From Polycyclovorans algicola TG408 (GTDB taxonomy: Bacteria; Pseudomonadota; Gammaproteobacteria; Nevskiales; Nevskiaceae): a stretch of 64,000 bases of DNA. The stretch is from contig NZ_JOMH01000001.1 in assembly GCF_000711245.1 (NCBI RefSeq), forward strand, positions 2,660,830 to 2,724,829. Reading direction: 5' to 3'. This document shows, one piece after another, positions 34,292-41,616 of this stretch. The notes under the pieces are model-generated. The model ran no database searches. It saw only the letters and a program-made list of their open reading frames with translations, and was not told where the DNA came from. The translations under genes and the position numbers were made by a program. The stretch's first letter is position 1, and every line of letters begins with the position of its first letter.

Positions 34292-35290
34292 TCAGCGCCG
34301 TGGTTTGGCCGGCCCGGCCACTCGACGTGTTCGGCCTGGGGCCGTGGGTCGGGCACCGCCGGGCTTGGTCTTGCCACCGCGTGCGGGCTTGGCAAATCCT
34401 GCGTCCGCGGCCTCACGCGCACGGCGCGCTTTTGCCGAGCTTGGCGCGTCGCCCGGTTTGACCGGGCGCTTGGGCGCTGCGCTGATGGTGCTGCGGCTGC
34501 GTGTGCCGGGCGCGGTTGGCGCATCGATCAGCGCATCCAACCCCACAGCCTTGAGCAAGGCATTGCGCTCGGCATCGGTGGCCTCGCGAAAACCGCCGGC
34601 CTTGATGCCGCGACCCAAAACCAAGGGCCCGTAGGCCGTGCGAATCAGCCGGCTGACCTGCAGCTTCTGCGACTCGATCAATCGCCGCACTTCGCGCTGA
34701 CGTCCCTCGTGCAGGGTGGCGCTCCACCATTGATTGGCGCTCACGCCCTCTTCATTGAGCCCCGGCGCGAGTGAATCGAACTTGGCGCGGTGCCCGTCAA
34801 TCATCACACCGGTGCGCGTCAGGGTGGTGATGATCTCCGGCGTGATCTCGCCCAGCACCCGCACGGCATATTCGCGGGTGATCTCATGGCTGGGGTGCAT
34901 CAGCCGCTTGGCGAGTTCGCCGTGGTTGGTGAGCAGCAACAGGCCAGAGGTGTTGATGTCGAGTCGGCCCACCGTGATCCAGCGGCCACTGACCAGATTC
35001 GGCAGCTTGCGAAAAATGGTGGGTCGGCCTTCCGGGTCATCACGCGTCACCACCTCGCCGACCTTCTTGCGATATAGCAACACCCGCAACGGCTCGGTGC
35101 GACGTGCGGGCGTGAACAAGCGGCCGTCGACCTTGATGCGGTCTTTGGCCTTGACCTTCTGCCCGGTGATTGCCGTCGCACCGTTGACCTCGATGCGCCC
35201 GGCCTCGATCCAGCGCTCAATCTCGCGACGGCTGGCCAGCCCGGCGTCGGCCAGCACTTTCTGCAGGCGCTCGTTGGATGGCTCGCTCAA
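34292..35290 (-). CDS. rluB: 23S rRNA pseudouridine synthase RluB
   Basis: A 332-aa enzyme that makes pseudouridine 2605 in 23S rRNA. An N-terminal S4 RNA-binding domain (LQKVLADAGLASRREIERWI) is followed by the catalytic domain with the aspartate in VGRLDINTSGLLLLT. The last about 80 residues are a Lys/Arg/Pro/Ala-rich basic tail, as in other RluB proteins. The start overlaps the scpB stop by 4 bp. The scpA-scpB-rluB order is widely conserved. Confidence 0.95.
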   Translation of the reverse strand: MSEPSNERLQKVLADAGLASRREIERWIEAGRIEVNGATAITGQKVKAKDRIKVDGRLFTPARRTEPLRVLLYRKKVGEVVTRDDPEGRPTIFRKLPNLVSGRWITVGRLDINTSGLLLLTNHGELAKRLMHPSHEITREYAVRVLGEITPEIITTLTRTGVMIDGHRAKFDSLAPGLNEEGVSANQWWSATLHEGRQREVRRLIESQKLQVSRLIRTAYGPLVLGRGIKAGGFREATDAERNALLKAVGLDALIDAPTAPGTRSRSTISAAPKRPVKPGDAPSSAKARRAREAADAGFAKPARGGKTKPGGARPTAPGRTRRVAGPAKPRR

Positions 35291-35973
35291 TGTCGGGTTG
35301 CCTCGTCAGTCTCGTCGGTGAAATCGTCGTTGTCGTCATCGACATCGGCGGCAGGGCTGTTGCTGAGTAGCGGACCCTGGGCATTGAGCCGCAGCAGCGC
35401 CGCCTCAAGTTGCTCGGGGTCTTTGATGGCGGGCAACTCGGGCAACTGGTCCAGGTTGCGCAGGCCCAGGTCGTTGAGCAACTGCGATGTGGTGCCGAAC
35501 AGCGACGGTCGGCCCGGCACTTCCTTGACGCCCACCTCGCGAATCCAGCCACGCTCCAGCAGGCTGCGCATGATGCCGGCCGACAGGCTGACGCCGCGAA
35601 TTTCTTCGATGTCACCGCGCGTGACCGGTTGTTGGTAGCAGACGATGGCAAGGGTCTCCAGCAGCGCGCGCGACAGCTTGGCCGGCTTTTCCTGCCAAAG
35701 CCGCGCGACCACTGCGTTGTGGACGGGGCGAATCTGCAACCGCCAGCCGCTGGCGACTTCGACCAGTTCCACCGCGCGGCCCGAAAGCTGGGCATCGAGC
35801 GCCGCCAGCGCGGCGCGCACCTCGGCCTTGCTGGGCGCGTCAGGCTCGGCGAGCAGGCGCTGCAGCGCGTCCAGCGGCAGTGGCGCATCGGCCGCCAGCA
35901 GCAACGCTTCGAGCATCGAGGCCCATTGTCCAGAGGCGATGTCCAGCGGTGCGGGGTCTTGATCAGGCAGCAT
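35287..35973 (-). CDS. scpB: Segregation and condensation protein ScpB
   Basis: A 228-aa partner of ScpA and SMC in chromosome condensation. It has two winged-helix domains, with the family segments LEALLLAADAPLPLDALQRLL, LSRALLETLAIVCYQQPVTRG and GRPSLFGTTSQLLNDLGL. The C terminus is acidic (DVDDDNDDFTDETDE). The longer open frame to 36096 lies inside scpA. The ATG at 35973 overlaps the scpA stop by 11 bp and begins the conserved protein. No smc gene is in the window. Confidence 0.95.
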   Translation of the reverse strand: MLPDQDPAPLDIASGQWASMLEALLLAADAPLPLDALQRLLAEPDAPSKAEVRAALAALDAQLSGRAVELVEVASGWRLQIRPVHNAVVARLWQEKPAKLSRALLETLAIVCYQQPVTRGDIEEIRGVSLSAGIMRSLLERGWIREVGVKEVPGRPSLFGTTSQLLNDLGLRNLDQLPELPAIKDPEQLEAALLRLNAQGPLLSNSPAADVDDDNDDFTDETDEATRH

Positions 35974-36817
35974 CGTCGGTGACGTTCTGTGGGTGGGCGC
36001 GGTCGAGCAGGATGGCCTTGAAGGGTGCGTCCTGCACCAGTTCGATGAGGTTGCGTTTGACCAGTTCGAGCACGGCCAAAAAGCACACCACCACACCAGC
36101 CTTGCCTTCGGCGAGGTCTAGCAGCGCCTCGAACGGCTGCGGCCCGGACTGCACCCGCTGCAGGATCTGGCTCATGCGCGCACGCACCGACAGCGGTTCG
36201 CGGGCGATGCGATGGTGGGTGAACAGCACGGCCCGGCCCATCACCTGCTGCATGGCCAGCAGCAGTTCGCGCAGCACCAGCGGCGGCAGCTCGCCCTCAG
36301 CCGGCGCCGCATCAACCCGGGCGGCCGCAACAAAGCGGTCACGGCCGACGCGGGGCACGGCGTCGATGTGTTCGGCGGCGACTTTGAAGCGCTCGTATTC
36401 CTGTAAGCGGCGCACCAGCTCCATGCGCGGGTCTTCGACCTCGCCCTCGTCGCTGGGCGGCGGGCGCGGCAACAGAATGCGCGACTTGATCTCGGCCAGC
36501 AGCGCAGCCATCACCAAGTACTCGGCCGCCAGCTCCAGCCGCAGGCCCTGCATCAACTCAATGTAAGCGACGTACTGCTGGGTGATCGACAGCACCGGAA
36601 TGTCGAGAATGTCGAGGTTCTGTTTGCGGATCAGATACAGCAGCAGATCGAGCGGACCTTCAAAGGCATCGAGGATGACTTCGAGGGCATCCGGCGGGAT
36701 GTACAGATCTTCGGGCAGGCGCGCCATCGGCTCGCCGCGCACCCGGGCCAGCGGGGGCAAATCGGCCGCCGGGGCGAACAGCGGCAGGTCGGTCGCGCCC
36801 GGCGCGGCATCGGTCAT
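35963..36817 (-). CDS. scpA: Segregation and condensation protein ScpA
   Basis: A 284-aa kleisin. The N-terminal SMC-binding part includes FEGPLDLLLYLIRKQNLDI and EYLVMAALLAEIKSRILLP, and the C-terminal winged helix ends near KAGVVVCFLAVLELVKRNLIEL. It bridges SMC heads with ScpB. It overlaps the trpS stop by 4 bp (ATGA). It is part of a gltX-M50-trpS-scpA-scpB-rluB minus-strand series. Confidence 0.95.
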   Translation of the reverse strand: MTDAAPGATDLPLFAPAADLPPLARVRGEPMARLPEDLYIPPDALEVILDAFEGPLDLLLYLIRKQNLDILDIPVLSITQQYVAYIELMQGLRLELAAEYLVMAALLAEIKSRILLPRPPPSDEGEVEDPRMELVRRLQEYERFKVAAEHIDAVPRVGRDRFVAAARVDAAPAEGELPPLVLRELLLAMQQVMGRAVLFTHHRIAREPLSVRARMSQILQRVQSGPQPFEALLDLAEGKAGVVVCFLAVLELVKRNLIELVQDAPFKAILLDRAHPQNVTDDAA

Positions 36818-37818
36818 CGCGGGATGAAGCCCAGCGCGTCGTGCACGCGGCCCAGCGTGATCGCCGCCTTCTTGGTGGCACGCGCAGCGCCGTCTCGCAG
36901 CACCTGCTGCAGGTAATCCGGCGCGGCACGAACCTCGTGGTAACGCGCCTGAATCGGCTCCAGCAATGCCACCACGCGCTCGGCCACCTCGCCCTTCAGA
37001 TGCCCGTAGCCCTTGCCGTCGAAGCGGGCTTCCAGTGCCGGCATGGTTTCGTCGCTCAGCGCCGCCAGCATGCTCAGCAGATTGGACACGCCCGGTTTGT
37101 TGGCCACGTCAAAACGGATGGCGTTTTCGGTGTCGGTGACGGCGCGCTTGATCTTGCGGGTGATGACGGCCGGCTCGTCGAGCAGGTAGATGGCGTCGGT
37201 TTCGGCATCGCCCGACTTGCTCATCTTCGCCGTGGGGGTCTGCAAGCCCATGATGCGCGCGCCCACCGGCGGGATCATCGGCTCGGGCACGGTGAAGACC
37301 GGACCGTGCACATTGTTGAAGCGCAGGGCGATGTCGCGCGTCAGTTCAAGGTGCTGCTTCTGATCATCGCCCACCGGCACGCGCTCAGCCTGATACAGCA
37401 GGATGTCGGCGGCCATCAGCACCGGGTAGCCAAACAAGCCAGCGTTGATGTTGTCGGCGTGCTTGGCCGACTTGTCCTTGAACTGCGTCATGCGGTTCAG
37501 CTCGCCCATCTGGGTGAAGGTGTTGAGCACCCAGGCCAGTTCGGCGTGCTGCGGCACGTGGCTTTGCACGAACAGTACGTTGTGCCTCGGGTCCAGCCCG
37601 CAGGCAATGTACAGCGCCAGAAATTCGTGGCAGCGCTCCCGCAGCAAGGCCGGATCTTGCCGCACGGTGATGGCGTGCAGGTCAACCAGCATGTAGTAGC
37701 AGTCGAACTGATCGTGCAGCCCCAGCCAATGCTTGAGCGCGCCCAGGTAGTTGCCAATGGTCAGGCGACCGGATGGCTGGATGCCGGACAGCACGGTGGG
37801 GCGTTTCTCGACACTCAT
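36814..37818 (-). CDS. trpS: Tryptophanyl-tRNA synthetase
   Basis: A 334-aa class I synthetase. The HIGH-equivalent is SGRLTIGNYLGAL, the KMSKS loop is TAKMSKSGD, and MAADILLYQAERVPVGDDQKQH is the family's substrate pocket region. The open frame continues to 37908, but the conserved protein starts at the ATG at 37818. The 100-bp gap to the M50 gene holds two hairpins, so some regulation of trpS within the operon is possible. Confidence 0.95.
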   Translation of the reverse strand: MSVEKRPTVLSGIQPSGRLTIGNYLGALKHWLGLHDQFDCYYMLVDLHAITVRQDPALLRERCHEFLALYIACGLDPRHNVLFVQSHVPQHAELAWVLNTFTQMGELNRMTQFKDKSAKHADNINAGLFGYPVLMAADILLYQAERVPVGDDQKQHLELTRDIALRFNNVHGPVFTVPEPMIPPVGARIMGLQTPTAKMSKSGDAETDAIYLLDEPAVITRKIKRAVTDTENAIRFDVANKPGVSNLLSMLAALSDETMPALEARFDGKGYGHLKGEVAERVVALLEPIQARYHEVRAAPDYLQQVLRDGAARATKKAAITLGRVHDALGFIPR

Positions 37819-37843
37819 GGGACACAGGCACCTGAACAATTGA

Positions 37844-37909
37844 ACCGGCTCTGCCGGTAGGGGGGCCTCGGCCGCCCTGAAACGTGGCAATGGTGGGCCA
37901 AGACCCACC
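37844..37909 (-). other. Structured leader upstream of trpS
   Basis: Two inverted repeats lie in the gap between the M50 protease and trpS. ACCGGC/GCCGGT (6-bp stem, 3-base loop) spans 37844-37858, and GGTGGG/CCCACC (6-bp stem, 6-base loop) spans 37892-37909. A T-run follows the protease stop rather than a stem, so this is not a standard terminator. It may be an attenuator or processing site. Confidence 0.4.
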
Positions 37910-37918
37910 CGGCAAAAA

Positions 37919-38590
37919 CTAATAGACGGTCGCGGGGTCCAGCCCGAACAGCGCGTACAGCCACCCTTCGGCCAGCCCCAGCGGCACGGCGATGACCTGC
38001 CCGAGTATGCCCATGGCCAGCAGCACGATCAGAATCAGCAGCCCGTAAGGCTCGATACGGTCGAGCAACCGCGCACCGTTGGCGGGCACCAGCCCGGCCA
38101 GCACGCGGCCGCCGTCCAGTGGCGGCAGGGGCAGCAGGTTCAGAATCATCAGCACCAGGTTGATGATGATGCCGGCCACCGACATCAGGCCCAGAAATGT
38201 CCAGACCGGGCTGTCGGCGCCGAAGGTCAGCGCGGTTTTCAGCAAGATCGCCCAGCCCAGCGCCATCACCAGATTGGCTGCGGGCCCAGCGGCCGCGACC
38301 CAGGCCATGTGCTGGCGCGGCTTGTGCAGATTGTTCATGTTGACCGGCACCGGCTTGGCCCAGCCGAACAGAAAGCCGCCGAGAAAGAGCAACACCGCCG
38401 GCACCACGATCGTGCCCACCGGGTCGACGTGACGAATCGGGTTCAGCGACAGGCGGCCGAGTGCCGCCGCCGTGTTGTCGCCCAGAGCGCGCGCCGCCCA
38501 GCCGTGGGCGACTTCGTGCAGGGTGATGGCGAACAGCACCGGGATCGCCCAGATGCTCAGCGTTGTGAGGAACTGCGCGGGGTCGGTCAT
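37919..38590 (-). CDS. Site-2 protease family (M50) membrane metalloprotease
   Basis: A 223-aa membrane protein. The zinc motif HEVAHGWAARALGD (HExxH) lies in the first helix, near residues 25-29, and the third ligand lies in NLLPLPPLDGGRVLAG. About five or six hydrophobic segments are present and there is no PDZ domain. Proteins of this small class are frequent next to trpS/scpA in Pseudomonas and relatives; their substrates are unknown. The start overlaps the gltX stop by 4 bp. Confidence 0.9.
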   Translation of the reverse strand: MTDPAQFLTTLSIWAIPVLFAITLHEVAHGWAARALGDNTAAALGRLSLNPIRHVDPVGTIVVPAVLLFLGGFLFGWAKPVPVNMNNLHKPRQHMAWVAAAGPAANLVMALGWAILLKTALTFGADSPVWTFLGLMSVAGIIINLVLMILNLLPLPPLDGGRVLAGLVPANGARLLDRIEPYGLLILIVLLAMGILGQVIAVPLGLAEGWLYALFGLDPATVY

Positions 38591-39999
38591 TGCGCGGTGA
38601 TCCAGTCTGCGGCGCGCTGCAGCCGCGCCAGGGTGCGCTCGCGGCCCAGTAGCGCCAAGGTTTGGTCGATGGGCGGCGACACCGCCATGCCGCAGCAGGC
38701 CACGCGAATCGGTTGGGCCACAACCCCGAGCTTGACGCCCAGCGCCTCACCCACCTGTTGGACCACCGCGTGCAACGGCTCGGCGGACCAGTCGCCGACG
38801 CCACTGAAGCCCTCGATCAGCGCCTGCAACACCGGCATGGCTTCTGGCTTGAGATGTTTGGCGGCATCCTTCTCGACATACTGTTCGAAATCACGGTAGA
38901 AGAAGGCCGATTTCTCGGTCATCTCCACCAGCGTGCGGCAGCGTTCGCGCTGCGCTTCGATCACCGGCGCCAGCGCCGGGCCGGCGGCCGGGTCGATGCC
39001 GGCGTTGCGCAGGTGCCAGTCGAACTCGGGCTCGACGACGGCCAGCGGCGCGGTCTTCAGGTACTGATGATTCACCCAGTACGCCTTTTCCATGTCGAAG
39101 CGCGCCGGGCTCGAAGAGACGTGATCGAAGTCGAACAGCGCTTCCATCTCGGCGCGGGTGAACAGCTCTTGGTCGCCGTGGCTCCAGCCCAGACGCACCA
39201 GGTAGTTGAGCAGCCCGTCGGGCAAGAAACCCATGGCGCGGTATTCCATGACACCCAGCGCGCCGTGGCGCTTGGACAGCTTGGCGCCGTCGCCACCCAG
39301 AATCATCGACACATGCGCGTAGGCCGGGGGCGTGAAGCCCAGCGCCGTGAACAGATTCATCTGCTTGGGGGTGTTGTTGACATGGTCGTCACCCCGAATC
39401 ACGTGGCTGATGCCCATGTCGGCATCGTCCACCACCACACAGAAGTTGTAGGTCGGCGTGCCGTCGCCGCGCGCGATGATCAGGTCGTCAAGTTCGCGGT
39501 TGGCAAAGCGCATGTCGCCCTTGATCAGGTCCTTGACCACCACCTCACCGTCCAAGGGGTTGGCGAAGCGGATCACCGGCGCCACACCGGGCGGGGGCTC
39601 AGGCAAGCTTTTGCCCGGTGCCGGACGCCAGCGACCGTCGTAGCGGGGCTTTTCCTTGCGCGCCTGCTGCTCGGCGCGCAGGGTGTCGAGTTCTTCGCGA
39701 CTGGCGTAGCAGCGGTAAGCGCTGCCGTTGGCGAGCATTTGTTCGATCAGTTCGGTGTAGCGCGGATAACGCGCGGTCTGGTAGACCGGCTCAGCATCAC
39801 TGGTCAGGCCCAGCCACGCCATGCCCTCGAAAATGGCATCCACGGCCGCCTGGGTGCTGCGTTCGCGGTCGGTGTCTTCAATGCGCAGCAGGAAGCGTCC
39901 GCCGTGACGGCGCGCGTACAAGTACGAAAACAGCGCGGTGCGCGCGCCGCCGATGTGCAGATAACCCGTCGGCGACGGAGCAAAACGCGTCACAACCAT
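38587..39999 (-). CDS. gltX: Glutamyl-tRNA synthetase
   Basis: A 470-aa class I synthetase. The HIGH motif is in TRFAPSPTGYLHIGGARTA, the KMSKS-like loop reads AKLSKRHGA, and the catalytic-domain segment RFLLRIEDTDRERST is intact. Three alternative starts (GTG 40011, ATG 40005, ATG 39999) lie within 12 bases because of a duplicated GGTCAT. The ATG at 39999 gives the usual short N terminus and a better distance from GAGTGG. It diverges from the pterin synthase gene, and a TAGAAT on the minus strand about 30 bases upstream may be its -10 element. Confidence 0.95.
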   Translation of the reverse strand: MVVTRFAPSPTGYLHIGGARTALFSYLYARRHGGRFLLRIEDTDRERSTQAAVDAIFEGMAWLGLTSDAEPVYQTARYPRYTELIEQMLANGSAYRCYASREELDTLRAEQQARKEKPRYDGRWRPAPGKSLPEPPPGVAPVIRFANPLDGEVVVKDLIKGDMRFANRELDDLIIARGDGTPTYNFCVVVDDADMGISHVIRGDDHVNNTPKQMNLFTALGFTPPAYAHVSMILGGDGAKLSKRHGALGVMEYRAMGFLPDGLLNYLVRLGWSHGDQELFTRAEMEALFDFDHVSSSPARFDMEKAYWVNHQYLKTAPLAVVEPEFDWHLRNAGIDPAAGPALAPVIEAQRERCRTLVEMTEKSAFFYRDFEQYVEKDAAKHLKPEAMPVLQALIEGFSGVGDWSAEPLHAVVQQVGEALGVKLGVVAQPIRVACCGMAVSPPIDQTLALLGRERTLARLQRAADWITAQ

Positions 40000-40071
40000 G
40001 ACCATGACCACTCAGAACGAAGCGCGTGATTCTAAACTACGCGGCCTACCCACCCCGGCTTGATGTCTTGC

Positions 40072-40926
40072 ATGGCCACCCTGTTTGTTGACCATTTGAC
40101 CGTCATCGACTGCGCCTACCTGGACCTGCAGCGCGGCCTGGTGGGTGAAAGCTGGATCGTCGACCTTGAACTTGAAGGCGATCTGGACGCCCAGTCGATG
40201 GTGTTGGACTTCGGCGAGGTCAAGCGGCGCATCAAGCGCGCCATCGACAGCGGCCCGGACCACAGCCTGCTGGTGCCGCGCAACGCACCGGGCGTCCGCC
40301 TCGACCTTGGGGATGGGCAGCGCACGCGGCTTTCGGCCGACACGGCCATCGGCCCGATTCACCTTGATGTGCCGGCGGTCAGCATCACGCCCATCCTCAC
40401 CGACGTCATCAACGCCGCGTCGGTGGCCGAACATTGCGAGACCTTGCTTCGCCAGGGGCTGCCCGCTTCGGTGACCCGCATCACCCTGCACCTGCGCGCC
40501 GAGGCCATCGACGGCGCCCACTACCACTATGTGCATGGCCTGAAAAAACATGACGGGGCCTGCCAGCGTATCGCCCACGGTCACCGGTCCCGGCTCGAGA
40601 TCACCGTTGGCGGCGCTCGCGACGCGGCGCTGGAAGCACAGCTCAGCGAGATGCTGCGCGACGCTTATATCGTCAGCAATGACGACGTCATCAGCCTCAC
40701 GAGCAGCGAGTTGCACACCGCCTACGACGCACCCGAGGGTCACTTCGACCTGCGACTGCCGCGCGCCGCCGTCACCCGGATCGACAGCGACAGCACGGTG
40801 GAATGTCTGGCCGACTGGCTGCTCGTCGAGGCCAAGCGTCGCCGGCCCGGCGCGTCCATCACGGTGCGCGCCTTCGAGGGTGTGCAAAAAGGTGCGATCG
40901 CGCGCTGTACGGCGGCCAAGCCGTGA
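40072..40926 (+). CDS. Two-part 6-carboxytetrahydropterin synthase (PTPS/QueD) family protein
   Basis: A 284-aa protein with tandem PTPS-like halves. The first (about 1-110) has LVGESWIVDLELEGDLDAQSM and VLDFGEVKRRIKRAID. The second (about 130-280) has HYHYVHGLKKHDG and IAHGHRSRLEITVGG, which supply zinc-type histidines. QueD converts dihydroneopterin triphosphate to 6-carboxytetrahydropterin for queuosine, and related PTPS enzymes serve other pterins. This double form is seen in pseudomonads and relatives and its exact product is uncertain. Earlier TTG/ATG starts at 40060-40063 add four residues. None has a clear ribosome site. Confidence 0.8.
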   Translation: MATLFVDHLTVIDCAYLDLQRGLVGESWIVDLELEGDLDAQSMVLDFGEVKRRIKRAIDSGPDHSLLVPRNAPGVRLDLGDGQRTRLSADTAIGPIHLDVPAVSITPILTDVINAASVAEHCETLLRQGLPASVTRITLHLRAEAIDGAHYHYVHGLKKHDGACQRIAHGHRSRLEITVGGARDAALEAQLSEMLRDAYIVSNDDVISLTSSELHTAYDAPEGHFDLRLPRAAVTRIDSDSTVECLADWLLVEAKRRRPGASITVRAFEGVQKGAIARCTAAKP

Positions 40927-40976
40927 CCAAAGGCGCAAGTCGTCCAGAAATGCGGACAGCCCACTTGGGGGCGCTT

Positions 40977-40985
40977 TGCTAGACT
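40977..40985 (+). promoter_or_regulatory. Putative extended -10 promoter of the AgmX-type ExbBD operon
   Basis: TGCTAGACT has the extended -10 TG and a plausible core. It lies 31 bases before the preferred ATG at 41017. The -35 region shows only a weak GACAGC. The same nine bases occur upstream of the TonB2-type operon. Confidence 0.4.
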
Positions 40986-41016
40986 CGTTCCTGTGTCTTC
41001 CCAAACCCTGATCTTG

Positions 41017-41616
41017 ATGAATCGACCCGTGCGATGGGCCCTGATTGCCCCAGCGTTGCTCTGCTTCGGCCCAGCACTGGCCCAGCACGCGGCCCCAACC
41101 GAGCCGGCATTGCTGGAGCGCGATCAGGTCACCGAACAGCTGCGCCTTGAAACCCTGCGGTTCAACGCGGCGGCCCAGGCGGTTGAAGACGATGTGCGCT
41201 ATCCCCCACTGACGCGCACGGCGGTCTACCTCGGCGTTGAACTCGACGACCTCCTGGTGTCTGAGGCGGCAATACAGATTGACGACCGACCGACCGTGAC
41301 CGTGAAATTCGAACGCAGCCAAGCCGTCGCACTGTTGCGCAGCAGAGGTCTGCAGCGGTTGATGCTCGCCAATGTCGACCTCGGCACCCACCGCGCCCGC
41401 CTGAGCCTCACCGGGCAGTACGCCAGCGCTGACGCAGACGCTGCACCCGTGGTCATGGAGCGAACCGTGGAATTCGACAAGCTGCCCAAAACCACCTCCG
41501 TCGTCTTCCGCGCCCTCAGGACCAAACCGGTGCGCGGTCAGGCGGGCAAGGCCTTTATCGAACGCATCGTCAGCCGACCGGATCTCGATGTGCAGATTCT
41601 GCGCGAGCAACCCTGA
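41017..41616 (+). CDS. Exported protein of unknown function, first gene of the AgmX-type operon
   Basis: A 199-aa protein with a signal peptide (about 1-23, ending GPALAQ). The mature part has an early helical region (LLERDQVTEQLRLETLRFNAAAQAVEDDV) followed by mainly beta strands (AVYLGVELDDLLVSEAAIQID, ANVDLGTHRARLSLTGQY). A GTG at 40993 is in frame, but the ATG at 41017 gives the cleaner signal peptide. No motif ties it to a known enzyme. Its stop shares one base with the next start (TGATG), so it belongs to the operon of TPR proteins and ExbB/ExbD. A periplasmic accessory role is inferred only from that. Confidence 0.75.
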   Translation: MNRPVRWALIAPALLCFGPALAQHAAPTEPALLERDQVTEQLRLETLRFNAAAQAVEDDVRYPPLTRTAVYLGVELDDLLVSEAAIQIDDRPTVTVKFERSQAVALLRSRGLQRLMLANVDLGTHRARLSLTGQYASADADAAPVVMERTVEFDKLPKTTSVVFRALRTKPVRGQAGKAFIERIVSRPDLDVQILREQP

